Assembly: GCF_042679085.1 (NCBI RefSeq)
Contig: NZ_JBHTLQ010000004.1
Location: 62,001 to 126,000, forward strand
Length of the DNA stretch: 64,000 nucleotides
Origin: Phenylobacterium conjunctum
GTDB taxonomy: Bacteria; Pseudomonadota; Alphaproteobacteria; Caulobacterales; Caulobacteraceae
Reading direction: 5' to 3'
A program made the translations under genes and the position numbers. This document shows, piece by piece, positions 8,005 through 16,258 of this stretch; the stretch's first letter is position 1; each line of letters opens with the position of its first letter. The notes below the pieces were generated by a model, which searched no databases, was not told the origin of the DNA, and was given only the letters and a program-made list of their open reading frames with translations.

Positions 8005-9905
8005 AATTCTTCCCAGCCGTCGCTGGCCGAGGGGGCCGGCGCCGCGGACCGGCCGCCGCCGGAGGCCGCCATGCGCGGACGGATCGCCTGGGCCTGCCGG
8101 CGGGGCGGCGGGCCGCCGCTGGTGCGGAAGCGGCCGACATAGCCCGCCAGGGTCTCGGCTTCCTTGCGTAGGCCATGGGTGGCGGCCGTCGCCTCCTCGA
8201 CCATGGCGGCGTTCTGCTGCACGACCTGGTCCATCTGGTTGACGGCGCTGTTGACCTCGGAAAGGCCGGTGGCCTGTTCGCCGGCGGCGGAGGCGATGCG
8301 GGTCACCAGGCCGTCGATCTCGGCCACCTGGGTCACGATGCGCTGCAGGGCCTCGCCGGTCTGGCCGACCAGCAGCACGCCGGAGCTGACCTGGTCGGTG
8401 GAGGCCGAGATCAGCGACTTGATCTCGCGCGCGGCGTCGGCCGAACGCTGGGCGAGCGCGCGCACTTCGGAGGCGACCACGGCGAAGCCCTTGCCGGCGT
8501 CGCCGGCGCGGGCGGCCTCGACGCCCGCGTTCAGGGCCAGAAGGTTGGTCTGGAAGGCGATCTCGTCGATCACGCCGATGATCTGGCCGATCTGGCCCGA
8601 GGATTCTTCGATCTGGGTCATGGCCGCCACGGCCTGGCTCACCACGTCGCCGGAGCGTTCGGCGTCGGCGCGGGCCTTGGCGACCACGCTGGAGGCTTCG
8701 CGGGCGCCCGCCGCCGTCTGGTTGACGGTGGTGGTGATCTCCTCGAGCGCGGCGGCGGTCTCTTCTAGGCTGGCGGCCTGCTGTTCGGTGCGGCGGGACA
8801 GGTCGTCGGAGGCCTGGGCGATCTCCTCGGTGCCGGACTGCACCCCGCCCGTGGCGGTGGAAATGGCCGACATGGCGGCCTCCAGGGTGGACACCGCGGC
8901 GTTGAAGTCGTCCTTCAGCTTGGCGTAGCGCCCCGAGAAGCTGGCGTCGATGCGGGCGCCCAGATCGCCTTCGGACAGGCGGGCCAGGCCCGTGGCGAGG
9001 GTCTCCACGACCTGGGACTGTTCCTCGGCCGTGCGCTGGCGCTCGGCCTCGCTGGCGGCCTGGGCCTGTTCGCTCTCGCGACGGGCGGCTTGCGCCTCGG
9101 TCTCCAGGCGGTCATTGGCGATGGCGGCTTCCTTGAAGGACAGCACCGCGGCGGCCATCAGACCGACCTCGTCCTTGCGGCCCACGCCGGGCACGTCGAC
9201 CGTCTTGTCGCCAGAGGCCAGCCGGCGCATCACCGCCGTCATGGCGGTGACCGGGGCGGCGATAGAGCCGGATAGGGTCAGCCCGCCGCCGATGGCGATG
9301 GCCGCGGTCAGGCCAATGCCGAGCACCAGGGCGATGTTCGAAATGCGCAGGGTGGCCGCCTGGGCCTTGGTCTCGATGTCCAGTTGGGCCTTGGCCTCGT
9401 CAACGACGGCCTGGATGGCGTCTTCCACCGGCTCCACCGCCTTGTCGGCGGGACCATCGTGGGCGACCAGGGCCACGGCCTGCGGGCGGGTCGCCGGATC
9501 GACGCCGAGCTGCTCGCCGGGTTCGATGGCGACGGCGCGGTAGTTGGCGTAGGCGTCCTCGATGGCCTTCACCCGGCCCTTGGCCGCGTCATCTTCACCG
9601 GCCAGGGTGCGCAGCTCGTCGATGGCGGCCAGGAACTTGGGCTTGTGCGCCTCTTCCAGGCGTTTGACGTAGTAGTCGTCCCCGGACAGCAGGAAGCCGC
9701 GCAGGGAGTTCTCCTGGCGCGTCAGACGGAAGGCGGCGGTGTTGGCCGCCTCCACCGCCGAGTAGGCGCGGTTCATCCGCTCCACCGAGCGCTGGAAGCC
9801 CATATTGTTGGAGAACAGGGTCACGCCCATGACGGCGATTGTGGCCAGCATGACAGCGAACACCACCATCAGCTTGGTCGGAATTCGAAGGTCGCCGAAA
9901 CGCAT
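8001..9905 (-). CDS. Methyl-accepting chemotaxis protein
   Basis: 634-aa transmembrane chemoreceptor that controls CheA kinase. Order: TM1 (about 11-31), a periplasmic helical sensor domain of about 150 residues, TM2 (about 187-210), a HAMP domain, a coiled-coil linker, a second HAMP-like segment, then the signalling hairpin with the conserved tip (IIGVIDEIAFQTNLLALNAG, then AGDAGKGFAVVASEVRALA). The C-terminus ends GWEEF, matching the xWxxF pattern of CheR/CheB-docking pentapeptides. No che genes are nearby, so it is an orphan receptor. The ligand is unknown. Confidence 0.95.
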   Translation of the reverse strand: MRFGDLRIPTKLMVVFAVMLATIAVMGVTLFSNNMGFQRSVERMNRAYSAVEAANTAAFRLTRQENSLRGFLLSGDDYYVKRLEEAHKPKFLAAIDELRTLAGEDDAAKGRVKAIEDAYANYRAVAIEPGEQLGVDPATRPQAVALVAHDGPADKAVEPVEDAIQAVVDEAKAQLDIETKAQAATLRISNIALVLGIGLTAAIAIGGGLTLSGSIAAPVTAMTAVMRRLASGDKTVDVPGVGRKDEVGLMAAAVLSFKEAAIANDRLETEAQAARRESEQAQAASEAERQRTAEEQSQVVETLATGLARLSEGDLGARIDASFSGRYAKLKDDFNAAVSTLEAAMSAISTATGGVQSGTEEIAQASDDLSRRTEQQAASLEETAAALEEITTTVNQTAAGAREASSVVAKARADAERSGDVVSQAVAAMTQIEESSGQIGQIIGVIDEIAFQTNLLALNAGVEAARAGDAGKGFAVVASEVRALAQRSADAAREIKSLISASTDQVSSGVLLVGQTGEALQRIVTQVAEIDGLVTRIASAAGEQATGLSEVNSAVNQMDQVVQQNAAMVEEATAATHGLRKEAETLAGYVGRFRTSGGPPPRRQAQAIRPRMAASGGGRSAAPAPSASDGWEEF

Positions 9906-10077
9906 CAGGTGGTCTCCCAGGCCACACCCTGGGGATCGCCCCCTGTCGGTGCTGAAGTAGACCCCGCGTAAACCTGCGCCTTTGCGGCAAGGTTAATCGG
10001 ACCTTTCATCGGGTGTGGCAGGTTGTCGCAAACCTCCTGCGCACAACGCCAGGGACGCGCCGCCCAGAAACACGAAA

Positions 10078-10104
10078 CCCCGGTCGCGACGGGCGCGACC
10101 GGGG
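10078..10104 (-). terminator. Perfect 11-bp hairpin, likely terminator for leftward transcription
   Basis: CCCCGGTCGCG (10078-10088) and CGCGACCGGGG (10094-10104) are perfect complements around a 5-base loop. On the minus strand the stem is followed by TTTCGTGTTT, fitting a terminator for leftward transcripts such as that of the 34-aa peptide gene. Confidence 0.5.
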
Positions 10105-10175
10105 TCGTGGCGATCGGCGGACCGACCCTGAGGCCGGCCCGCCGCGCCGAACCGTCCGCGCCCAGGAGGACGCCA

Positions 10176-10283
10176 ATGGCGACGGACGATTTTCGGAGCG
10201 AGGCGCCCAAGCCACCGACCGCAAGGCGGCCGGGTGGCTCGGTCCGGGGCGGGATGTGGGGGGACGGTCCGCCTCGGAGATGA
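10176..10283 (+). CDS. Possible 35-aa proline/glycine-rich peptide
   Basis: Short frame starting at an ATG preceded by a perfect AGGAGG with 6-base spacing. The product (MATDDFRSEAPKPPTARR...) is rich in Pro, Arg and Gly, with no recognised domain. The ribosome binding site is the main support; composition alone would not justify the call. Its stop overlaps another ATG (ATGA) in a different frame. Confidence 0.25.
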   Translation: MATDDFRSEAPKPPTARRPGGSVRGGMWGDGPPRR

Positions 10284-10351
10284 CGCGGGGGCCGTTGGCC
10301 GGACGCGTCAGACGCTTACGCAAATTCCTGCCGGGACGAACCCGGAAGAGG

Positions 10352-10456
10352 TCAGCCCTTCAGCTTCGACCAGATCGTGGTTCCGGCCAGCGTGATCGCG
10401 AACAGCGAGAAGGCGGCGATGACGCCGTCGAGATAGATTTGCTGGAACTGGGACAT
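10352..10456 (-). CDS. 34-aa single-pass membrane peptide
   Basis: Small gene encoding a 34-residue peptide that starts MSQFQQIYLDG, has one hydrophobic stretch (about residues 11-29, VIAAFSLFAITLAGTTIW) and ends in the basic tail SKLKG. An AGGAG lies seven bases before the ATG. Size, single transmembrane helix and Lys-rich tail resemble small accessory subunits of membrane complexes, but no family is recognised. It lies 61 bp beyond the end of the synthetase-DUF1499 gene on the same strand and could be its last cistron. Confidence 0.55.
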   Translation of the reverse strand: MSQFQQIYLDGVIAAFSLFAITLAGTTIWSKLKG

Positions 10457-10517
10457 GGGCGATCTCCTCTTCGCCCATCCAGAATGGCTCAGCTTGGAAT
10501 CGGCGCTTTGACGAAGA

Positions 10518-13274
10518 TCAAACCGCGCCGCGCATGAGCCCGATCAGGCGCTCGATCCGGCCACAATTGGCGCCCAGATCCGGCGTCGGCGTCCGGCCGA
10601 TGGCCCGCAGGTCGACGCGCGCGCCGCGGGGATCGGGCTGCACCCGCACCACGAGGTCGTTGGGCAGGCCGAAGGCCAGGCTGCGAGCGGTGGCCTCGAG
10701 CCGGCCGGCGACGGGATCATCGGTGACCAGGGCCAGGCCCGCGCCCTCGATGGCGGCCTTGGCCCGGGCGTAGGCCTGGCGGGTGTCGCCGGGCAGGACC
10801 AGGGGCCGGGCCTGGGCGCAGGTCTCGGCGTTGACGTCGGCCACCCGGCGCCCCGCAAAGACCTGGGAGCCCAGGGGGATCACCGGGTCGATCTCCACCG
10901 GAATGGCGTCCGCGCCCCGCTCCCGCATCATGCGCTGGGAGAAGGTCAGGGGCTTGGCCCAGTCGGTGGAGACGTCATTGACCGGCGGATTGGTCACCTG
11001 GGCCTGGCGCATCCAAAGATAGCCGCCCAGCATGCCCAGGCTGATCAGCAGGACGACAAAGGCCTTCAGGCCATGGCGAGCGAAGCCGGCGAACAGGGCC
11101 AGGATCACGCCGATCAGGCCGGTGGCGACGCTGAGCAGAGCCACCTTGGGCGCCCATTCCAGCGTCAGCACCCCAAGACCGGTCTTCCAGTCCATCAGGC
11201 CCAGGCGGGTGCAGATCATGGCCGCGGCGACCATGACGGCGGGCGCCAGGGCCACAAGCGCGGCCAGGGTCAGATAGCCGTCCGCCGTGCCGCCGGGCTT
11301 GCGGGCGGGCTTGCGGCGCAACGGCGCGGCGTAGATGGGCGCCTCTGACGCGAGCGTCAGGGGCGCCTCGATTTCAGGCGGGGGCGGAGCCGAGGGCGCG
11401 AGGGCCGACGGCTCAACGGCGAAAGGGACGTGGGCGTCCGCCCGGGCCTCCGACTCTTCCTGGGTGGCGGGGAAGGCGGCCAGGGTCGGTTCGATCACCG
11501 TCAGACCGTGGGGCGTCTCCGCCTGGACCGGATGAGCCTGAGGGCTCCAGGCCGCCGGCTCCACCGGAAACTCCGCTGTGGGCGGCGGCTCCGGATCAGG
11601 GGCGTAGATCTTCGGCTCCGGCGGCGCGGCCAGGGCCACCGGGGCGGTGGCGGCGGTCGGCAGCTTGTAGTCCGCCATACGCTGACGGATCAGCTTCTTG
11701 TCGATCTTGCCGGTGGCGCCCAGCGGGATGTCGTCCACGAAGACCACGTCGTCGGGCATCCACCACTTGGCGATCTTGCCTTCCAGGAACTTCAGGAACT
11801 CTTCCTTGGTGGCGGTCTCACCGGACTTCAGCTTGACCAGCAGCAGCGGGCGCTCGTCCCACTTAGGGTGGAAGACGCCGATGACGGCGGCCAGCTCGGC
11901 CTTGGGATGGCCCGCGGCGATGTTTTCGATTTCGATGGAGCTGATCCATTCGCCGCCGGACTTGATGACGTCCTTCGAGCGGTCGGTGATCTGCATGAAG
12001 CCATGCTCGTCGAGGGTCGCCACGTCGCCGGTGTCGAAATAGCCCTCGCCGTCGAGGATCTCGCCGCCGTCGCCGCGGAAGTATTCGCCGACCACGAAGG
12101 GCCCCTTGACCATCAGCTTGCCGAAGGTCGAGCCGTCGTGCGGCAGGCGCTCGCCGTTGTCATTGACCAGCTTCAGGTCGATGCCGAGCGGCGGGCGGCC
12201 CTGCTTCAGCTTGAAGCGGAGCTGGTCTTCCTCGCTCATGGCCGCGATGGCGGCGTTGGGCGTGGCCTGGGTGCCGAGCGGCGAGGTCTCGGTCATGCCC
12301 CAGGCGTGGGTGACGTCGACGCCATAGTCGTCGCGGAACCGGCGCACGATGCTTTCCGGCACAGCCGAGCCGCCGATGACCACGCGCTTCAGGCTCGAGA
12401 GCTTGCCGTTGGTGGCTTCCAGGTGCTGCAGCAGCATCTGCCAGACGGTCGGCACGGCCGCCGAGAAGGTGACCTGCTCGGTCTCCAGGAGCTCGTGGAT
12501 CGAGGCGCCGTCCAGCTTCTGGCCGGGCATGACCAGCTTGGCGCCCACGGCCGGGGCCGAGAAGGCGACGCCCCAGGCGTTCGCGTGGAACATCGGCACC
12601 ACGGGCAGCACGGTGTCGCGCGCGCCGATGCCGAGCACGTCCGCGCCCATCGTCACCAGGGTGTGGAGGAAGTTCGAGCGGTGCGAGTACTGCACGCCCT
12701 TCGGATTGCCGGTGGTGCCGGAGGTGTAGCAGAGGCCGGCCGGGGTGCTTTCGTCGAAGCCGCCCCAGGCGCACTGGTCCGAGGCCTCGCCCACCAGGGT
12801 CTCATAGCAGAGCGCGCCGGGCAGCTCGGCGGTCATGTGCGCCGCGTCCGTGAAGACGATGATCTGCTTCACCGTCGGGATCTGGTCGCGGATCTGGTTC
12901 AGCACCGGCAGGAAGGTCAGGTCGGTGAAGATGACCCGGTCTTCGGCGTGATTGATGATGTAGACGAGCTGCTCGGAGAACAGGCGCGGGTTCAGGGTGT
13001 GGCAGACCGCGCCGATACCCATGATGCCGTACCAGGCCTCGATGTGGCGGGCGGTGTTCCAGGCCAGCGTCGCGACCCGGTCGCCCTGCTGGACGCCCAG
13101 GTTGCGCAGCACGTTGGACACGCGCTTGGCCCGGCCGTGGACCTCAGCATAGGTGGTCCGCACAATCGGACCTTCCACCGAGCGGGTGACGATTTCACGC
13201 CCGCCATGCCAGGACTTGGCGTGATCGATGATGCGATCGACCGTAAGCGGCCAGTCCTGCATCCTGCCTTGCAT
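10518..13274 (-). CDS. Acyl-CoA synthetase fused to a membrane-anchored DUF1499-like domain
   Basis: 918-aa fusion. Residues 1 to about 540 are a complete AMP-forming fatty acyl-CoA ligase with YTSGTTGNPKGV, GYFDTGD, KDVIKSGGEWIS and PLGATGKIDK; it activates fatty acids with ATP and CoA. A Pro/Ala/Glu-rich linker (about 545-660) follows, then three hydrophobic helices (about 665-755), then a globular C-terminal domain resembling DUF1499 (about 760-918). The standalone enzyme would normally end at about the ADYKLPTA position. A GGAGGA precedes the ATG by eight bases. The fusion would tether the ligase to the membrane. A lost stop codon between two former genes is possible. Confidence 0.85.
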   Translation of the reverse strand: MQGRMQDWPLTVDRIIDHAKSWHGGREIVTRSVEGPIVRTTYAEVHGRAKRVSNVLRNLGVQQGDRVATLAWNTARHIEAWYGIMGIGAVCHTLNPRLFSEQLVYIINHAEDRVIFTDLTFLPVLNQIRDQIPTVKQIIVFTDAAHMTAELPGALCYETLVGEASDQCAWGGFDESTPAGLCYTSGTTGNPKGVQYSHRSNFLHTLVTMGADVLGIGARDTVLPVVPMFHANAWGVAFSAPAVGAKLVMPGQKLDGASIHELLETEQVTFSAAVPTVWQMLLQHLEATNGKLSSLKRVVIGGSAVPESIVRRFRDDYGVDVTHAWGMTETSPLGTQATPNAAIAAMSEEDQLRFKLKQGRPPLGIDLKLVNDNGERLPHDGSTFGKLMVKGPFVVGEYFRGDGGEILDGEGYFDTGDVATLDEHGFMQITDRSKDVIKSGGEWISSIEIENIAAGHPKAELAAVIGVFHPKWDERPLLLVKLKSGETATKEEFLKFLEGKIAKWWMPDDVVFVDDIPLGATGKIDKKLIRQRMADYKLPTAATAPVALAAPPEPKIYAPDPEPPPTAEFPVEPAAWSPQAHPVQAETPHGLTVIEPTLAAFPATQEESEARADAHVPFAVEPSALAPSAPPPPEIEAPLTLASEAPIYAAPLRRKPARKPGGTADGYLTLAALVALAPAVMVAAAMICTRLGLMDWKTGLGVLTLEWAPKVALLSVATGLIGVILALFAGFARHGLKAFVVLLISLGMLGGYLWMRQAQVTNPPVNDVSTDWAKPLTFSQRMMRERGADAIPVEIDPVIPLGSQVFAGRRVADVNAETCAQARPLVLPGDTRQAYARAKAAIEGAGLALVTDDPVAGRLEATARSLAFGLPNDLVVRVQPDPRGARVDLRAIGRTPTPDLGANCGRIERLIGLMRGAV

Positions 13275-13420
13275 CTTGGGTTTCCTCCGGCCTTTGACCC
13301 TGTTGGGTTTCGCTTAGGCTAGACAGCGGTTGACGTCTAGGCAACGCGACGCCCGCGCCGGGCGAGATCGGCGCGCAACCACCTTGTCTATCGCGCCGGC
13401 CCGCAGAATTTCTGCGAGGC

Positions 13421-13452
13421 ATTCCATTTTATTCCTATCGCTCATATGGAAT
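13421..13452. promoter_or_regulatory. ATTCC-type repeats upstream of the sulfate transport operon
   Basis: ATTCC occurs at 13421 and 13431, one helical turn apart, and the complement GGAAT at 13448-13452; ATTCCAT (13421-13427) and ATGGAAT (13446-13452) form a perfect inverted pair. The site is about 50 bp before the operon start in an AT-rich patch and could be the operator of a sulfur-responsive regulator. No regulator gene is adjacent. Confidence 0.35.
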
Positions 13453-13500
13453 TACAGAGGTTACACCCCCGGTGTCACCACACCACCATGAGGGGCCGCC

Positions 13501-14514
13501 ATGTCGAAGCTTGAACTCACCCGCCGCGATATCGCCGCCGGCGCCAAGGCCGCGGCGGTCGCGCCCGCGGGCGTGGCCCAGGCCGCGCCGGCGCCGGCCA
13601 CCCTGTTGAACGTCAGCTACGACCCGACGCGGGAGCTCTACAAGGAGATCAACGCGGCCTACGCCAAGTATTGGAAGGGCCGCACCGGCCAGACGGTGAC
13701 CGTGAACCAGAGCCATGGCGGCTCCGGCAAGCAGGCCCGCGCCGTGATCGACGGCCTGGAGGCCGACGTCGTCACCCTGGCCCTGGCCGCCGACATCGAC
13801 GAGATCTCCGAGCGCGCCAAGCTCTTGCCCGCCAACTGGCAGAGCCGCCTGCCGAACAACTCGACCCCGTACGTGTCCACGATCGTCTTCCTGGTCCGCA
13901 AGGGCAATCCGAAGGGGATCAAGGACTGGAGCGACCTGGTGAAGCCGGGCTTCGGCGTCATCACCCCTAATCCGAAGACCTCGGGCGGCGCGCGCTGGAG
14001 CTATCTGGCGGCCTACGCCTTCGGCCAGAAGAAGGGCGGCGACGCCGCGGCCCGGGACTTCGTGCGCAAGCTCTACAAGAATGTGCCGGTGCTGGACGCG
14101 GGCGCCCGCGGCTCCACCACCACCTTCGCCCAGCGCGGCATCGGCGATGTCCTGCTGTCCTGGGAGAACGAGGCCAAGCTGACCATCGACGAGTTCGGCC
14201 CGAACTTCGACGTGATCTATCCGTCGATGTCGATCCTGGCCGAGCCGCCGGTCGCCCTGGTCGACAAGAACGTTGACCGCCACAAGACCCGCACCCTGGC
14301 CACCGGCTATCTGAACTTCCTCTACAGCCCGCTGGCCCAGGACATCATCGGCAAGCACTTCTTCCGCCCGCGTGAAGCCGCGGCGGCCAAGAAGTACGCC
14401 GGCCAGTTCAAGCAGATCCCGCTGGTCACCGTCGACAAGGCCTTCGGCGGCTGGAAGAAGGCCCAGAAGGTCCACTTCTCCGACGGCGGCGTCTTCGACC
14501 AGATCTACGCATGA
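13501..14514 (+). CDS. Sulfate/thiosulfate ABC transporter substrate-binding protein
   Basis: 337-aa periplasmic binding protein of the Sbp/CysP family that delivers sulfate to the CysTWA transporter. The N-terminus LTRRDIAAGAKAAAV contains a twin arginine followed by an alanine-rich segment, so export may use Tat. Family blocks include NVSYDPTRELYKEIN, QSHGGSGKQARAV, ADVVTLALAADID and TPNPKTSGGARW. It is the first gene of a four-gene operon, and its stop overlaps the next start (ATGA). Confidence 0.95.
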   Translation: MSKLELTRRDIAAGAKAAAVAPAGVAQAAPAPATLLNVSYDPTRELYKEINAAYAKYWKGRTGQTVTVNQSHGGSGKQARAVIDGLEADVVTLALAADIDEISERAKLLPANWQSRLPNNSTPYVSTIVFLVRKGNPKGIKDWSDLVKPGFGVITPNPKTSGGARWSYLAAYAFGQKKGGDAAARDFVRKLYKNVPVLDAGARGSTTTFAQRGIGDVLLSWENEAKLTIDEFGPNFDVIYPSMSILAEPPVALVDKNVDRHKTRTLATGYLNFLYSPLAQDIIGKHFFRPREAAAAKKYAGQFKQIPLVTVDKAFGGWKKAQKVHFSDGGVFDQIYA

Positions 14515-15365
14515 CGGCGGCGGTCGCGCGGCCCGGACGGCGCCTCGTCCAGCCCTCCATCCTGCCGGGCTTTCCCCTGGCGATCGGGATCACCCTGGCC
14601 TGGCTGGGGCTGATCGTCGTGCTGCCGCTGATCGCGCTGGCCCTTCGGCCGGCGGAGATCGGCCTGTCCGGGGTGATCGAGACCCTGACCCAGCCTCGGG
14701 TGCTGGCGGCGCTGAAGCTCAGCTTCGGCCTGTCGGCCCTCGCCGCCCTGGTCAATGCGCCGCTCGGCCTGCTGATCGCCTGGACCCTGACCCGCTACGC
14801 CTTTCCGGGACGGCGCATCCTCGACGCCCTGGTCGACCTGCCCTTCGCCCTGCCGACAGCGGTGGCCGGCATCGCCCTGACCGCCATCTATGCGCCCAAT
14901 GGCCTGATCGGGTCGCTCGCCGCCCAGGCGGGGATCAAGATCGCCTACACCCCGCTCGGCATCTTCATCGCCCTGGTGTTCATCGGCCTGCCCTTCGTGG
15001 TTCGCACCCTGCAGCCGGTGCTTGAGGACCTGGACACCGAGGTCGAGGAAGCCGCCCGCACCCTGGGCGCCACCGACCTGCAGCGGACCACCCGCGTGGT
15101 CCTGCCGACCCTCTTCCCCGCCCTGATTTCCGGCGTCAGCCTGGCTTTCGCCCGGGCGGTAGGCGAGTACGGCTCGGTGGTGTTCATCGCCGGCAACATG
15201 CCGCTGAAGACCGAGATCGCCCCGCTGCTGATCGTCATCAAGCTGGAAGAGTACGACTATGCCGGCGCCGCGGCGGTGGGCCTGGCCATGGTCGGCGCCG
15301 CCTTCGCGATCCTGGGGGTGGTCAACATCGCCCAGAACGCCCTGGTCCGCAGGGGCCGCGCATGA
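14511..15365 (+). CDS. cysT: Sulfate ABC transporter permease CysT/CysU
   Basis: 284-aa inner-membrane permease with about six transmembrane helices and the EAA loop (EEAARTLGATDLQRTTRVVLP) that contacts the CysA ATPase. It forms the sulfate channel with CysW. It overlaps the binding-protein gene by four bases at its start and cysW by four bases at its end, indicating translational coupling. Confidence 0.95.
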   Translation: MTAAVARPGRRLVQPSILPGFPLAIGITLAWLGLIVVLPLIALALRPAEIGLSGVIETLTQPRVLAALKLSFGLSALAALVNAPLGLLIAWTLTRYAFPGRRILDALVDLPFALPTAVAGIALTAIYAPNGLIGSLAAQAGIKIAYTPLGIFIALVFIGLPFVVRTLQPVLEDLDTEVEEAARTLGATDLQRTTRVVLPTLFPALISGVSLAFARAVGEYGSVVFIAGNMPLKTEIAPLLIVIKLEEYDYAGAAAVGLAMVGAAFAILGVVNIAQNALVRRGRA

Positions 15366-16258
15366 GCCTCGCCCCCGCCCGCGAAGTTCCCAACCGCGAG
15401 GGGCCTGAGCGCCCCACGGCCCGTGCGCCCCTCGTGCGCCTGCCGGGCCTTGCGCCCCTGTTCGTCCTGGCCACCACCGTGATCATGGCGGTGCTGGTGG
15501 GCCTGCCGCTGTTCACCGTCTTCCACGACGCCTTGTCCAAGGGAACCGAGGCCTACCTGGCCGCCCTGAAGGAGCCGGACGCGCTCGCCGCGATCCGCCT
15601 GACCCTGACGGTCGCGGCCATCTCCGTGCCCCTGAACGCCATCTTCGGCGTGGCGGCGGCCTGGGCGGTGACGCGGTTCGAGTTCGTCGGCCGCAACCTC
15701 TTGATGACGGTGCTCGACCTGCCCTTCTCCATCTCGCCGGTGGTGTCGGGCCTGGTCTGGGTGCTGCTGTTCGGGGCTCAGGGCTGGTTCGGGACCTGGC
15801 TGATGGACCACGACCTGAAGATCATCTTCGCCCTGCCCGGCCTCGTGCTGGCGACGGTGTTCGTCACCCTGCCCTTTGTCGCCCGCGAGCTGATCCCGCT
15901 GATGCAGCAGCAGGGTTCCGACGAGGAGGCCGCGGCCATCACCCTGGGCGCCTCGGGCTTCGCCACCTTCTGGCGCGTGACCCTGCCGAACATCCGCTGG
16001 GCCCTGCTCTATGGCGTCCTGCTCTGCAACGCCCGGGCGATGGGCGAGTTCGGCGCGGTCTCCGTCGTCTCCGGCCACATCCGCGGCCTGACCACCACCC
16101 TGCCCCTGCATGTGGAGGTCCTCTACAACGACTACGACTATGTCGGCGCCTTCGCGGCCGCCTCGGTCCTGGCCGGTCTCGGCCTTCTCACCCTCATCCT
16201 GAAGACAGCGCTCGAATGGCGGCACGCCGATGACCTTTCCCCTGCCCGCAAGCCCTGA
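15362..16258 (+). CDS. cysW: Sulfate ABC transporter permease CysW
   Basis: 298-aa partner permease with six predicted membrane helices and an EAA loop (EEAAAITLGASGFATFWRV). The N-terminal 30 residues are polar and longer than usual. FGAVSVVSGHIRGLTTTLPL is a typical CysW segment. The start overlaps cysT, and the last 29 bp overlap cysA. Confidence 0.95.
   Translation: MSLAPAREVPNREGPERPTARAPLVRLPGLAPLFVLATTVIMAVLVGLPLFTVFHDALSKGTEAYLAALKEPDALAAIRLTLTVAAISVPLNAIFGVAAAWAVTRFEFVGRNLLMTVLDLPFSISPVVSGLVWVLLFGAQGWFGTWLMDHDLKIIFALPGLVLATVFVTLPFVARELIPLMQQQGSDEEAAAITLGASGFATFWRVTLPNIRWALLYGVLLCNARAMGEFGAVSVVSGHIRGLTTTLPLHVEVLYNDYDYVGAFAAASVLAGLGLLTLILKTALEWRHADDLSPARKP

Larger units (their letters stand above)
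9906..10351. other. Intergenic region, mostly non-coding
   Basis: About 450 bp between the chemoreceptor and a 34-aa membrane peptide gene. It holds the chemoreceptor promoter side, a perfect hairpin at 10078-10104 and a weakly supported 35-codon frame at 10176-10283. The longer frames here have biased composition and no recognisable domain. Confidence 0.5.

Noticed and set aside
10022..10047. Imperfect inverted repeat near the chemoreceptor promoter
   Set aside because: Has a bulge and no second occurrence; too weak to call an operator.
11430..13322. 630-aa plus-strand frame opposite the acyl-CoA synthetase
   Set aside because: Antisense shadow; the ligase motifs are on the minus strand.
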